A DNA stretch of 64,000 nt from an uncultured Arcanobacterium sp. (lineage in GTDB: Bacteria; Actinomycetota; Actinomycetes; Actinomycetales; Actinomycetaceae): positions 367,487 to 431,486 of the forward strand of contig CAUAGM010000001.1 of the NCBI GenBank assembly GCA_958428545.1. Direction: 5' to 3'. Position 1 is the stretch's first letter. Every line of letters begins with the position of its first letter. Both the position numbers and the translations under genes were made by a program. A model generated the notes under the pieces. The model did no database searches. It worked only from the letters and a program-made list of their open reading frames with translations, and was not told the origin of the DNA. Of this stretch, positions 9,436 through 17,292 are shown in pieces.

Positions 9436-10095
9436 ATGGAATTTGTTGTTAAAGGTCGAAATGCCGAAATTTCAGACCGTTTTCGCAATCATGTTGAAGA
9501 GAAACTGGCAAAAATCGAGCAGTTTGCTCCTCGTGCACAGCGCGTGGATGTGGAGCTGACGCATGAGCCTAATCCTGCTCAAGCTGAAAGGGCTGAGCGT
9601 ATTGAAATTACTGTCCGTGATAAAGGGCCTGTGATTCGCGCTGAGGCGTGCTCGGCAGATCAGTATAGTGCATTGGATCTCGCCTCTGAAAAGCTTGTTG
9701 AGCAGTTGCGCCGTGCGCACGAAAGGAAGAAAGATCATCGGCGTGGGCGCGGTATTGAGCCGACAGCTGAGGAGCTGAATCTTGATGCTCTGTTTGAAGA
9801 GCTTAAGAGCGTAAAAGTGGTTGAGGTTGCAGATAATGAGCAAGGTGGTATGCGTGTGCCTACTGCTCATGGTGAAGAGATAGAAACTCAGTTGGGTGAT
9901 TCTCCAGTTCATGTGCGTCAGAAGCTTTATGAAGCGAAACCTATGACGGTCGATCAGGCTCTGTATGAGATGGAGCTTGTGGGGCACCCCTTCTATCTCT
10001 TTATTGATGAAGAGACGAAGCAGCCTTGCGCTGCATATCGTCGGCATGGATGGACGTACGGTGTGATTCGTCTAGACGTTGCCGTCAGTGAATGA
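9436..10095 (+). CDS. hpf: Ribosome hibernation promoting factor, long form
   Basis: A 219-residue protein with an N-terminal HPF/YfiA domain (residues 1 to about 100, beginning MEFVVKGRNAEISDRF) that binds the 30S subunit, a charged linker, and a C-terminal dimerisation domain (about 160-215, KPMTVDQALYEMELVGHPFYL, cut here to its first part: VDQALYEMELVGH). The long form makes 100S ribosome dimers in stationary phase by itself. Two ATGs are adjacent at 9433 and 9436; AGGAGG at 9425-9430 is only 2 bases from the first but 5 from the second, so I chose 9436. Confidence 0.92.
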   Translation: MEFVVKGRNAEISDRFRNHVEEKLAKIEQFAPRAQRVDVELTHEPNPAQAERAERIEITVRDKGPVIRAEACSADQYSALDLASEKLVEQLRRAHERKKDHRRGRGIEPTAEELNLDALFEELKSVKVVEVADNEQGGMRVPTAHGEEIETQLGDSPVHVRQKLYEAKPMTVDQALYEMELVGHPFYLFIDEETKQPCAAYRRHGWTYGVIRLDVAVSE

Positions 10096-10139
10096 TGTGT
10101 AGGAAAGAGGTATTTTCTGTAGTAGAAATGCTCTTTTGG

Positions 10140-10225
10140 AAAGTGAGTGTTACGCGTAGTGCGCGGGTGATTGCACTGCTAGAACAGTGTATGTCTGTGC
10201 AGAATATGTGCGTAGCACTCACTTT
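10140..10225 (+). other. Long nested hairpin downstream of hpf
   Basis: The 16-base arms at 10140-10155 and 10210-10225 are complementary with a single G-U pair. Inside is a second hairpin, TGCACTG/CAGTGTA, with a 6-base loop. A short T run (TTTT) follows the outer stem. It could be the hpf terminator or a processed structured RNA; the sequence alone does not decide. Confidence 0.5.
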
Positions 10226-10271
10226 TGAATATTACTGTGGGTAACCACACGTATATCTATATGCTCCGAGC

Positions 10272-10302
10272 TTGACACGATAGCCCCTCGAACTGCTAAA
10301 GT
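10272..10302 (+). promoter_or_regulatory. Candidate promoter of the tRNA-rpmG cluster
   Basis: A consensus TTGACA at 10272-10277 and TAAAGT at 10297-10302, separated by 19 bases (longer than ideal), lie just before tRNA-Tyr. A perfect inverted repeat TGTGG-GTAA-CCACA at 10236-10249 lies upstream. Confidence 0.4.
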
Positions 10303-10335
10303 TGCTAGGCGTGTGAAGCGTAAGCGGAGCGCAAA

Positions 10336-10417
10336 GGCGGGTTACCCGAGTGGCCAAAGGGGGCTGACTGTAAATCAGCTGCGGAATGCTTCGGGGGTTC
10401 AAATCCCTCACCCGCCA
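10336..10417 (+). tRNA. tRNA-Tyr (GTA)
   Basis: An 82-base class II tRNA. The acceptor stem GGCGGGT pairs with ACCCGCC, discriminator A10417. The anticodon arm has GTA at 10370-10372, and there is a long variable arm followed by a GTTCAAAT T-loop. The 3' CCA is not encoded. Confidence 0.96.
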
Positions 10418-10426
10418 CAGCGAGGA

Positions 10427-10464
10427 GATTTTTGATTCGAAAGATCGCTTTCGAATCAAAAATC
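10427..10464. other. Perfect 17-bp hairpin 3' of tRNA-Tyr
   Basis: Arms at 10427-10443 and 10448-10464 are perfectly complementary with a 4-base loop (ATCG). There is no T run after either arm, so it is not a canonical intrinsic terminator. It starts 10 bases after the tRNA end. Confidence 0.6.
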
Positions 10465-10618
10465 GGCGAAGCTGTATGTAATAATTCACGTATGGATTAT
10501 TAGAACGCAGCGGTGCTAAACGCGAAAGCTGAATAGCTTCTTAAGCGTTGTTTCGCACGAGCTGAATTGCTCGAATGGGAAGGAATCGGTATGATTTCTT
10601 CCGCGTGGTTTTCCACAT

Positions 10619-10691
10619 GCCTCGGTAGCTCAGTCGGCAGAGCATCTCCATGGTAAGGAGAAGGTCCAGGGTTCGATTCCCTGCCGAGGCT
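10619..10691 (+). tRNA. tRNA-Thr (GGT)
   Basis: A 73-base cloverleaf. Acceptor GCCTCGG pairs with CCGAGGC, anticodon GGT at 10652-10654 in the loop ATGGTAA, T-loop TTCGATT, discriminator T10691. CCA is not encoded. Confidence 0.96.
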
Positions 10692-10749
10692 CGGTTTTTT
10701 GTGTGTCGCGTTGCTCGAAAAGATGAGCTGGCGTCACCAATAAATCTGC

Positions 10750-10823
10750 GGCGGGGTAGCTCAGTTGGTCAGAGCGCACGACTCATAATCGTGAGGTCGC
10801 GGGTTCAAACCCCGCCCCCGCTA
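10750..10823 (+). tRNA. Elongator tRNA-Met (CAT)
   Basis: A 74-base cloverleaf with acceptor GGCGGGG/CCCCGCT (first pair G-U), anticodon CAT at 10784-10786 in loop CTCATAA, and T-stem GCGGG/CCCGC. The paired acceptor end argues against an initiator tRNA. CCA is not encoded. Confidence 0.95.
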
Positions 10824-10888
10824 CGGAAGAGGCCTTGTAGGTGGAAGGTCGCTTTACTATCTACTAGACACCGAAGGTGAGGAAAACC

Positions 10889-11059
10889 GTGGCAAGTAAG
10901 TCTCAAGACATTCGCCCAAAGATCACCCTCGCATGCGAGGTGTGCAAGTGGCGTAACTACATCACAAAGAAGAATCGTCGCAATACCCCAGATCGTCTCG
11001 AACTGAAGAAGTATTGCCCGAACTGCCGGAAGAGCACGACTCACCGCGAGACTCGTTAA
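10889..11059 (+). CDS. rpmG: 50S ribosomal protein L33 (zinc type)
   Basis: A 56-residue L33. The GTG at 10889 is chosen because AAGGTGAGG lies 7 bases upstream and it gives the usual ASKSQDIRPKITLAC start. Zinc ligands are C16, C19 (CEVC), C43 and C46 (CPNC), so this is the C+ form. It follows the tRNA-Thr/tRNA-Met pair, the usual actinobacterial context, and is closed by a hairpin at 11080-11105. Confidence 0.93.
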   Translation: MASKSQDIRPKITLACEVCKWRNYITKKNRRNTPDRLELKKYCPNCRKSTTHRETR

Positions 11060-11079
11060 TCTGGCAGTACTGCTTCATA

Positions 11080-11112
11080 AAAGGCCTCCGCTCGCGGAGG
11101 TCTTTAATGTTT
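11080..11112 (+). terminator. Intrinsic terminator after rpmG
   Basis: A stem of about 11 bp (AAAGGCCTCCG with CGGAGGTCTTT, one G-T pair) with loop CTCG at 11091-11094, followed by AATGTTTTT. Confidence 0.75.
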
Positions 11113-11226
11113 TTGAGAAAGATAGTACGCATATATCGAGGCGCTGTGCCGTCTATATATCTTAATCTGTGAGGCAAGTGATTTTTACGCCTCACTGTAT
11201 GCAAAATATGCCGTAGGATAAAAGGC

Positions 11227-12483
11227 ATGAGTTGTTTTATCCCTGAACCGTATGAAAATACGACTGCGCTTCCTGTGCAGCAATGGACCCGATGGCAGGA
11301 TAATGCGCAATCGCTTGCTCAGATGACGACGTTTGGTGTGGGCGGAGCAGTGCGGCATGTCGTGAATGCTCAGAGCGAAGCTGAGATTATTGATGCAGTT
11401 AAAGCTGCTGATCAAGAAAATCTTCCTGTGCTCATGCTTGGAGGAGCTTCTAACATTCTGGCGTCGAGTGAACCGTTTGCAGGGGTTATTATTCGAGATA
11501 TGCGCCAGGAAATCACCACTGTTTTTGAAGAAGGGTGCCCTGGAGCTCGAATGCATGTGACTGCAGGAACTCCTTGGGACGCTGTAGTCGTCTATGCGGT
11601 AGAGCACGGCTGGATGGGAATGGAATCACTCTCAGGGATTCCAGGCAGTGCAGGGGCTGCGATTGTACAAAATATCGGTGCGTATGGGCAGGAAGTCTCT
11701 GGCACGGTTGCCTGTGTACGTACCTTTGATCGGCTTACTCAAAGTATCAGAACTATTATGATGAGCGATCTAGAGCTGGGGTATCGTACATCTATTTTGA
11801 AGCAGTCAATGAGAAAGCGTTCTGGCAATTCTCTTCGCCTAGGAGATATAGACCCGCATCTTGGAGTGGTGAAAGGGCGGTTAGACCTTGATAATCACAC
11901 GTGGGGCCCAAGCCCGCGTTGGATTGTGCTTGATGTTGATTTTCAACTGCGTTTAGCGAGCCTCTCAGAGCCAGTGCGATATGCTCAGCTTGCTGATCTT
12001 TTGGGAGTGACGCCAGGCGAGCGAGTGCCTAGTGTAGATGTGCGTGCGGCGGTGCTACAGCTGCGTACAAGCAAAGCAATGGTGCTTAACGATGCCGATA
12101 GAGATACGTTCTCGGCAGGATCATTCTTCACCAACCCAGTTCTTAGCGTTGAGGAAGCTGAAAGTCTTCCAGATGATGCTCCGCGATATGAGCTCACAGA
12201 TCCAGCGGCTATCAATCAAATTGGAGCTGCTGCGCCGAAAGTGCCAGGGTTTGTCAAAACTTCTGCAGCTTGGCTCATTGACCATGCAGGGTTTAAGCCT
12301 GCATATGGAGATCCTTTGAGAGCAGCGCTCAGCTCGAAACACAGTTTGGCGCTCACAAACCGCGGCGAGGCTAGCGCAGAAGACATTGCCGCGCTAGCAC
12401 GTGAGATTCGCCAAGGTGTGCACGAATTTAGCGGAATATGGTTGGAGCCAGAGCCCGTTTTGATCGGCTTAGATATAGATTGA
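11227..12483 (+). CDS. murB: UDP-N-acetylenolpyruvoylglucosamine reductase MurB
   Basis: A 418-residue flavoenzyme of peptidoglycan synthesis that reduces UDP-GlcNAc-enolpyruvate to UDP-MurNAc using NADPH. The FAD-binding domain starts at TTFGVGGAVRHVV (about residue 34) with LMLGGASNIL and GIPGSAGAAIVQNIGAYG; the MurB C-terminal domain holds GYRTS (about 184) and SAGSFFTNPVL (catalytic Ser, about 297). The residues between GYRTS and LDVDFQL carry a longer insertion than in E. coli. It is preceded by the rpmG terminator and is convergent with the adenosine deaminase. The two MaoC-type dehydratase genes that often stand between rpmG and murB in actinobacteria are not present. Confidence 0.95.
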   Translation: MSCFIPEPYENTTALPVQQWTRWQDNAQSLAQMTTFGVGGAVRHVVNAQSEAEIIDAVKAADQENLPVLMLGGASNILASSEPFAGVIIRDMRQEITTVFEEGCPGARMHVTAGTPWDAVVVYAVEHGWMGMESLSGIPGSAGAAIVQNIGAYGQEVSGTVACVRTFDRLTQSIRTIMMSDLELGYRTSILKQSMRKRSGNSLRLGDIDPHLGVVKGRLDLDNHTWGPSPRWIVLDVDFQLRLASLSEPVRYAQLADLLGVTPGERVPSVDVRAAVLQLRTSKAMVLNDADRDTFSAGSFFTNPVLSVEEAESLPDDAPRYELTDPAAINQIGAAAPKVPGFVKTSAAWLIDHAGFKPAYGDPLRAALSSKHSLALTNRGEASAEDIAALAREIRQGVHEFSGIWLEPEPVLIGLDID

Positions 12484-12498
12484 GTGGCTAAATGAGAT

Positions 12499-12542
12499 GT
12501 TTGCATAAAGCGCGCTCAGTGTTTGTATGAAGCGTGCGCAGT
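12499..12542. repeat. Tandem 22-base duplication
   Basis: Units 12499-12520 and 12521-12542 are directly adjacent and match at 18 of 22 positions (both start GTTTG and end CAGT). They lie between the convergent murB and adenosine deaminase genes. Confidence 0.6.
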
Positions 12543-12597
12543 ATGAACTGCTCGATATTACTGCATGTATGCACCCCTAGCATTTATTGCTTGGTAT

Positions 12598-13626
12598 TTA
12601 CTGGTTAATTGATTCGTTGTGAAGCCACTGATTGATCTGCTCTCGCCAGAGCGTTTTTGATTTTTCGCACGCAAAGCTGGCGTTAATTGATCCAAGAGCA
12701 AGCTGAGCAAGCTCTGTATCAGAAAAGCCTTGATCTCGCGCGATACGATACTGATCGGTAAGGCGTGAGAGAAATAAGAGCGGATCGTCAGCACCTAAAG
12801 CAATAGTTGCGCCTGCGTCAAATAATGCTCGCAGAGGCACATGTGAGGGGTCGGAATAGACGCCCAGAGCTACGTTTGATGCAGGGCATACTTCGAGCGC
12901 AATGTTGCGGCGTATGATTTCTGCCAAGAGGGCTGGGTGTTCGGCAGCTCGTACGCCATGCCCCAAACGTGTGGGCTTCAAATACTTCATAACGTGAACG
13001 ATATGTTCAGGGCCGAGCAGCTCTCCTCCATGCGGCACAGCCGCTAATCCAGCGGCTCGGGCAATATCGAAAGCTCGATCCCAGCGTTTGGTTTCGCCTG
13101 AGCGTTCGTCGTTGGAAAGACCAAAGCCAACAACCTCTCCCGAACTGTGGCCAGCATGTTTTGCGGCAAGGCGTGCAAGTGTGCGAGCATCCATCGGATC
13201 TTTGATTCTGCTTGCCGCAACGATCACCCCTATTTCAACGCCTGTGGCAGCGCTTGCGGATCGTGCCTCGTCGAGCACGATGTCGAGTGCCCGTGTGAGC
13301 CCTCCAACGTATGGCGCATATGAGGTGGGATCTATTTGAATTTCGAGCCTGCGAGATCCTTCGCAGGCGTCATCTTCGGCAGCTTCGCGTACGATTCTGC
13401 GCATGGCTGCTTCGCTGCGAACGACTTTCCTTGCGGCGTCGTATGCGCGCTGGAATCGAAACCAGCCGCGTTTATCAGCGGGAACTTGAAGTGCTGTGTT
13501 GTCTGTGAGGTTATCAGGAAGGCGGATTCCCTCTTCTTCTGCCATCTCAATAAGAGTGCTCACTCGCATTGACCCAGTGAAATGCAGGTGAAGGTGCGCT
13601 TTTGGCAGTAGGTTAAGATCTCGCAT
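12598..13626 (-). CDS. add: Adenosine deaminase family protein
   Basis: A 342-residue metal-dependent deaminase that would convert adenosine to inosine in purine salvage. Metal-binding and catalytic motifs are visible: HLHLHFTGS near residue 12 (HxH), HGGELLG (about 199), LGHGVRAAEHP (about 218) and GADDPLLF (about 276). It is on the minus strand, convergent to murB and divergent from the aminotransferase. The FTGS form of the first motif (instead of DGA) is that of the actinobacterial subgroup; substrate is inferred, and adenine or another purine derivative is possible. Confidence 0.85.
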   Translation of the reverse strand: MRDLNLLPKAHLHLHFTGSMRVSTLIEMAEEEGIRLPDNLTDNTALQVPADKRGWFRFQRAYDAARKVVRSEAAMRRIVREAAEDDACEGSRRLEIQIDPTSYAPYVGGLTRALDIVLDEARSASAATGVEIGVIVAASRIKDPMDARTLARLAAKHAGHSSGEVVGFGLSNDERSGETKRWDRAFDIARAAGLAAVPHGGELLGPEHIVHVMKYLKPTRLGHGVRAAEHPALLAEIIRRNIALEVCPASNVALGVYSDPSHVPLRALFDAGATIALGADDPLLFLSRLTDQYRIARDQGFSDTELAQLALGSINASFACEKSKTLWREQINQWLHNESINQ

Positions 13627-13947
13627 GGTGTTATTTTAAGCATTTTTTGCTCATCTCAATAAAGCCTGGAATCCTGATATGTTGCAATGCGCTTTGTGGC
13701 TGCAAAGTGAAGATCAGTGGCATGATAAGGGTGTATGCGCGCGTTTGCTATGGGTGAAGCTTGCGGTATGTGAACGCTTGCGATAGGTGAAATCATCAGC
13801 ATTTGGCGGTGAATATCACTATTGTGATACGTCATTGTGCTAGACATATAGCTTTTTGTTGTGGCGCGCCATTTTTGAAAGAAAAAGTGAATATCTAAGA
13901 ATACGGATATACTCTCATGTTTTCGTTTTGCGTGGCACTATAGAAGC
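13627..13947. promoter_or_regulatory. Divergent promoter region between add and aspC
   Basis: A 321-base gap without a supported gene. TATACT at 13908-13913 could be the -10 element of the aminotransferase gene, though no good -35 was found. No other structure stood out. Confidence 0.3.
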
Positions 13948-15150
13948 ATGAGCAAAGAAACTATGCGCCGCGTATCTAAGCGCCTTGGCGCCATTCAAGA
14001 ATCCGCTACTCTTGCCGTCGATGCTAAGGCAAAAGCTCTTAAAGCTGCTGGTAAGCCTGTGATTGGCTTCGGTGCTGGCGAGCCTAATTTTCCAACTCCT
14101 GCCTTTATTGCGAATGCCGCTGCTGAAGCTGCGAAAGACCCAAAAAATCATAAGTACACGCCCGTAATTGGTCTGCCAGAGCTACGAAAAGCTATTGCGG
14201 CAAAAACACTTCGTGATAGCGGGGTCGCGGTAGATCCTTCGAATATCGTCGTCACTAACGGCGGCAAGCAGGCTGTGTATCAGGCTTTTGCGTCAATTAT
14301 TGACGAAGGTGACGACGTTCTTCTTCCAGCTCCCTATTGGACCACGTATCCTGAGGCGATACGTTTGTGTGGAGGGTATCCTATTGACGTTTTTGCTGGT
14401 TCTGATCAGGGCTATAAGGTCACTGTTTCGCAGCTTGACTCGGCGGTCACACCTCAAACGAAGGCTTTGCTGGTATGTTCGCCAAGTAACCCAACGGGTG
14501 CTGTCTATAATGCTCAGGAGCTACGTGCGATCGGTATGTGGGCGTATGAGCACGGAATTTGGGTGATTACAGACGAAATCTATGAGCATCTTGTGTATTC
14601 TGGAGAGCCGAGCTATCTGTTGCAGGTATGCCCTGAGCTTGCAGATCAGACTATTGTTGTAAATGGTGTAGCAAAAACTTATGCGATGACTGGCTGGCGT
14701 GTGGGGTGGATGTATGGGCCGGCAGACGTGATGAAAGCTGCTGCAAACTTCCAGAGCCATGCTACATCGAATGTGGCGAACGTTTCTCAGCGTGCTGCTC
14801 TTGCTGCTCTTGAAGGTGATCAGCAAGTGGTGGCTGATATGCGTGAGGTATTTGATCGTCGTCGCCGCACAATTCTTCGCATGCTGCGCGAGATTGATGG
14901 GTTTGAGGTGCCAGAGCCGACCGGTGCGTTCTATGCGTTCGCTAATGTTGAAGCATTGCTCGGTAAGAATATTTGCGGGCGCGTCGCTGATTCTACGAGC
15001 GAGCTTGCCTCAATTATTTTGGAAGAGGCAGAGGTTGCTGTGGTGCCTGGTGAGGCTTTCGGTGCTCCTGGTTATCTCCGTTTAAGCTATGCTCTTGGTG
15101 ACGACGATCTTGTTGAGGGGATCACGAGGCTGCACAAGCTATTTGCATGA
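13948..15150 (+). CDS. aspC: Aspartate aminotransferase (class I PLP enzyme)
   Basis: A 400-residue class I aminotransferase, probably exchanging amino groups between aspartate and 2-oxoglutarate. Visible motifs: GFGAGEPNFPTP (substrate loop, about 40-51), SPSNPTGA (about 178-185), TDEIYEHLVY (about 208-217), and the PLP lysine K243 in NGVAKTYAMTGWRVG. A C-terminal RLSYAL holds the substrate carboxylate arginine. This gene is conserved upstream of tRNA-Trp-secE in actinobacteria, and the subgroup is that of AspC/AspAT-Ib. It is convergent with the kinase gene, 13 bases away. Confidence 0.9.
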   Translation: MSKETMRRVSKRLGAIQESATLAVDAKAKALKAAGKPVIGFGAGEPNFPTPAFIANAAAEAAKDPKNHKYTPVIGLPELRKAIAAKTLRDSGVAVDPSNIVVTNGGKQAVYQAFASIIDEGDDVLLPAPYWTTYPEAIRLCGGYPIDVFAGSDQGYKVTVSQLDSAVTPQTKALLVCSPSNPTGAVYNAQELRAIGMWAYEHGIWVITDEIYEHLVYSGEPSYLLQVCPELADQTIVVNGVAKTYAMTGWRVGWMYGPADVMKAAANFQSHATSNVANVSQRAALAALEGDQQVVADMREVFDRRRRTILRMLREIDGFEVPEPTGAFYAFANVEALLGKNICGRVADSTSELASIILEEAEVAVVPGEAFGAPGYLRLSYALGDDDLVEGITRLHKLFA

Positions 15151-15163
15151 TTAACGCGTGGAT

Positions 15164-16639
15164 TTAGCGGGCTAATTCGATGATGTGTGCATTAAAGCAC
15201 GGATCATTCGCAATTGTAATGCCCGCATTCACCCATTCTTCTGCTACGAGTAAGCGCTGTTCAGCCAGGTTGGAGCTATCTGAGTTTCCAGATCCTTTTC
15301 TCTGTTTAGCTCCTCCTGCTACCAGCGAGAGCACAACTCCAGCAGTAGATGCGCACAACGCAACTGGATCTACTCGCTCGCTAAGCTGATCGAACCATCG
15401 AGCACACAGCGTTTCAGCCCATCGATATCGTGTAGGTGAAAGACTGGGCAAGACGGCTAGATGCCCGAGCAGACATCCCCAATCATGCGCGCGATAGCCA
15501 GGACCGAGAGAATCGACGTCAAGAAGTGCGCTAATGCGCTGAGAGCTGGGATTTATCAGCACGTTTGCTTCATAGAAATCGCCATGCACAGCCATTATTT
15601 TTCCGAAATCGGCGCATCTGAAAAGATATCTGATCTGGCGGGCAATGTTTTTTGCACGTGCTGCTCCTGCTGGATAGGCGACCCCAGCAGCATGAGCATA
15701 GTGTTCGCAGCGATCTGCCCATGCTGGTTTTTTAGGCAAGAGCGCGGCAGCTTGGGGTAGAGCATCAAGAATTTCCTCAAGCTGATCGAGCATCAGATCG
15801 GCGTTACTCAGATCTTTTGGGTTTATCGCAGCATAAAAACGGGAAAGAGGTACGCCCTGGGCAGCGTGTGTAAACACCAATCCAGCAGGAAGGGGAAAGG
15901 CAGAAGAGGGGGAATGCGCTGCGCGGAGATCAGCTTGCTGTCCATAATTTCTTTGTGGCTCATATATGCGGATACTAGGAATGCCAGAATCTTCCAGAAG
16001 TTTCAAGCGCTGAATAAGATCGGCGTGTGCGCTTGGGCGAATTACTTTTGCATAAAGATCAAGACGAGCTTCATCGTCTTTTTTTAAGGCGATCGGCTGT
16101 TTGCTCTCCTCATGTTTTTCGCTGTTTTTACTGCTGTTGTTTGTTTCGTCTGCCTTGCTGTCAGTTTGTTCGATATGAAATACAGCTCTGCGAGTAGGGC
16201 GATAGGAGATCATGTCGATATTGACGCTTGCGCCGAGCAGTTTTTCCAGCGATTGTGCATCAGAAGCGAGTGCAAGTGCTGGAAGCTCTGGATCATTTGG
16301 ATATTCCCAGAGGTGAACGTGAGTATCGCCTATTGTGAGAGTAATTGAGGAGCTTGCGTTGAGTTTGTGGGCAGAGATTTTAGCTGTTGAAGCGAGAATA
16401 TAGAGGTCTTCTATTTCTTTTTCGCGCACGCGGCTCGAATTAGCGTGAGGTGACGATTGAAGCGAGACGCAGTAGCCTACTGTGACGCCAGCTCCAGGGC
16501 GATGATGTATGCGGTGAACACGCCACGCATACACTTTCCCTCGAGAAGCAAGTGCAAGGCGCAGCATATTGCCTGCATCTGATCCTGTGAGGAGTGAGAA
16601 GTGTTCGCTTTCGAGGCGGGCACGTTCGGCTAGATTCAT
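15164..16639 (-). CDS. APH-fold phosphotransferase family protein
   Basis: A 491-residue protein whose C-terminal half is an aminoglycoside/choline-kinase-like fold: the catalytic loop MAVHGDFYEANVLIN (Brenner motif HGDxxxxN, about residue 354) and the metal loop LLDVDSLGPG followed by DWG. The N-terminal half (to about 230) is less conserved and contains a charged low-complexity insertion rich in Ser, Lys and Glu at about 165-190. The substrate is unknown; a small-molecule or sugar kinase is possible, and nothing indicates antibiotic resistance. It stands alone on the minus strand. Confidence 0.7.
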   Translation of the reverse strand: MNLAERARLESEHFSLLTGSDAGNMLRLALASRGKVYAWRVHRIHHRPGAGVTVGYCVSLQSSPHANSSRVREKEIEDLYILASTAKISAHKLNASSSITLTIGDTHVHLWEYPNDPELPALALASDAQSLEKLLGASVNIDMISYRPTRRAVFHIEQTDSKADETNNSSKNSEKHEESKQPIALKKDDEARLDLYAKVIRPSAHADLIQRLKLLEDSGIPSIRIYEPQRNYGQQADLRAAHSPSSAFPLPAGLVFTHAAQGVPLSRFYAAINPKDLSNADLMLDQLEEILDALPQAAALLPKKPAWADRCEHYAHAAGVAYPAGAARAKNIARQIRYLFRCADFGKIMAVHGDFYEANVLINPSSQRISALLDVDSLGPGYRAHDWGCLLGHLAVLPSLSPTRYRWAETLCARWFDQLSERVDPVALCASTAGVVLSLVAGGAKQRKGSGNSDSSNLAEQRLLVAEEWVNAGITIANDPCFNAHIIELAR

Positions 16640-16850
16640 GCTCTCTTTATACCATTGATTACGCAGAGGCTGATGTGTGCAATCAATTGTATTGTGAGAA
16701 ATAGGGCACGCTTCAGTATTAGGGTTGGACGAATGGCTGCTGTGCTATTAGACTTGCTTAAGTGCTTCGATGCTCCGCGTCGGCGATAGCATACACTGAA
16801 GTACTGCAGATGTGTGTATGAGTCTCATACGAACTAATGCCTGTACTTAT

Positions 16851-16923
16851 AGGGTAGTGGCGCAATTGGTAGCGCACCGGTCTCCAAAACCGGCGGTTGT
16901 GGGTTCGAGTCCCTCCTGCCCTG
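16851..16923 (+). tRNA. tRNA-Trp (CCA)
   Basis: A 73-base cloverleaf: acceptor AGGGTAG/CTGCCCT (one T-G pair), anticodon CCA at 16884-16886 in loop CTCCAAA, T-loop TTCGAGT, discriminator G. The T-stem GTGGG/CCCTC contains a T-T mismatch at its second pair. CCA is not encoded. Directly upstream of secE, the standard actinobacterial position. Confidence 0.94.
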
Positions 16924-16925
16924 CT

Positions 16926-16953
16926 AGAAACACCCCCAAACGGGGGCGTTTCT
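16926..16953 (+). terminator. Hairpin after tRNA-Trp
   Basis: Arms AGAAACACCCCC and GGGGGCGTTTCT with loop AAAC and one mismatch. No long T run follows, so it could be a weak terminator or a processing site before secE. Confidence 0.45.
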
Positions 16954-17005
16954 ACGTTAGTAGAAGATATGCTTCTACGAGCAATATCTAACGGAGGTAA
17001 TCGCT

Positions 17006-17248
17006 GTGAACGAAGTAGCTCGCGCGAAAAGTGCTAAAGGAGCAGACGCTGATAAGCAGGGTCTGATCGCTCGCATCGTCACCTTTTTCAAGCAGGTGTT
17101 TAGTGAGCTGAAGAAAGTTCAGCGCCCGACTCAGGAAGAGCTGTGGCGTATGTTTCTCACTGTACTTGCGTTCCTGCTCGTGGTGATGGCATTTGTGCTG
17201 GTGCTCGATATTGCATTCAGCAAATCGATATTCTGGATTTTTGGATAA
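17006..17248 (+). CDS. secE: Preprotein translocase subunit SecE
   Basis: An 80-residue single-span SecE that clamps SecY in the translocon. GTG start with CGGAGGTAA upstream. The amphipathic FFKQVFSELKKVQRPTQEEL segment (about residues 27-46; its core is VFSELKKVQRPT) precedes one membrane helix (about 50-70). Shorter and simpler than the three-helix E. coli form, as usual outside proteobacteria. First gene of secE-nusG. Confidence 0.93.
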   Translation: MNEVARAKSAKGADADKQGLIARIVTFFKQVFSELKKVQRPTQEELWRMFLTVLAFLLVVMAFVLVLDIAFSKSIFWIFG

Positions 17249-17292
17249 GCGCGCACTGATGCGCTCGCGCATAGGGTGAGTGAAGGATAAAC

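Noticed and set aside
15164..16639. Aminoglycoside resistance gene
   Set aside because: Only the general kinase fold and catalytic loop are present; length and N-terminal half do not match known resistance enzymes.
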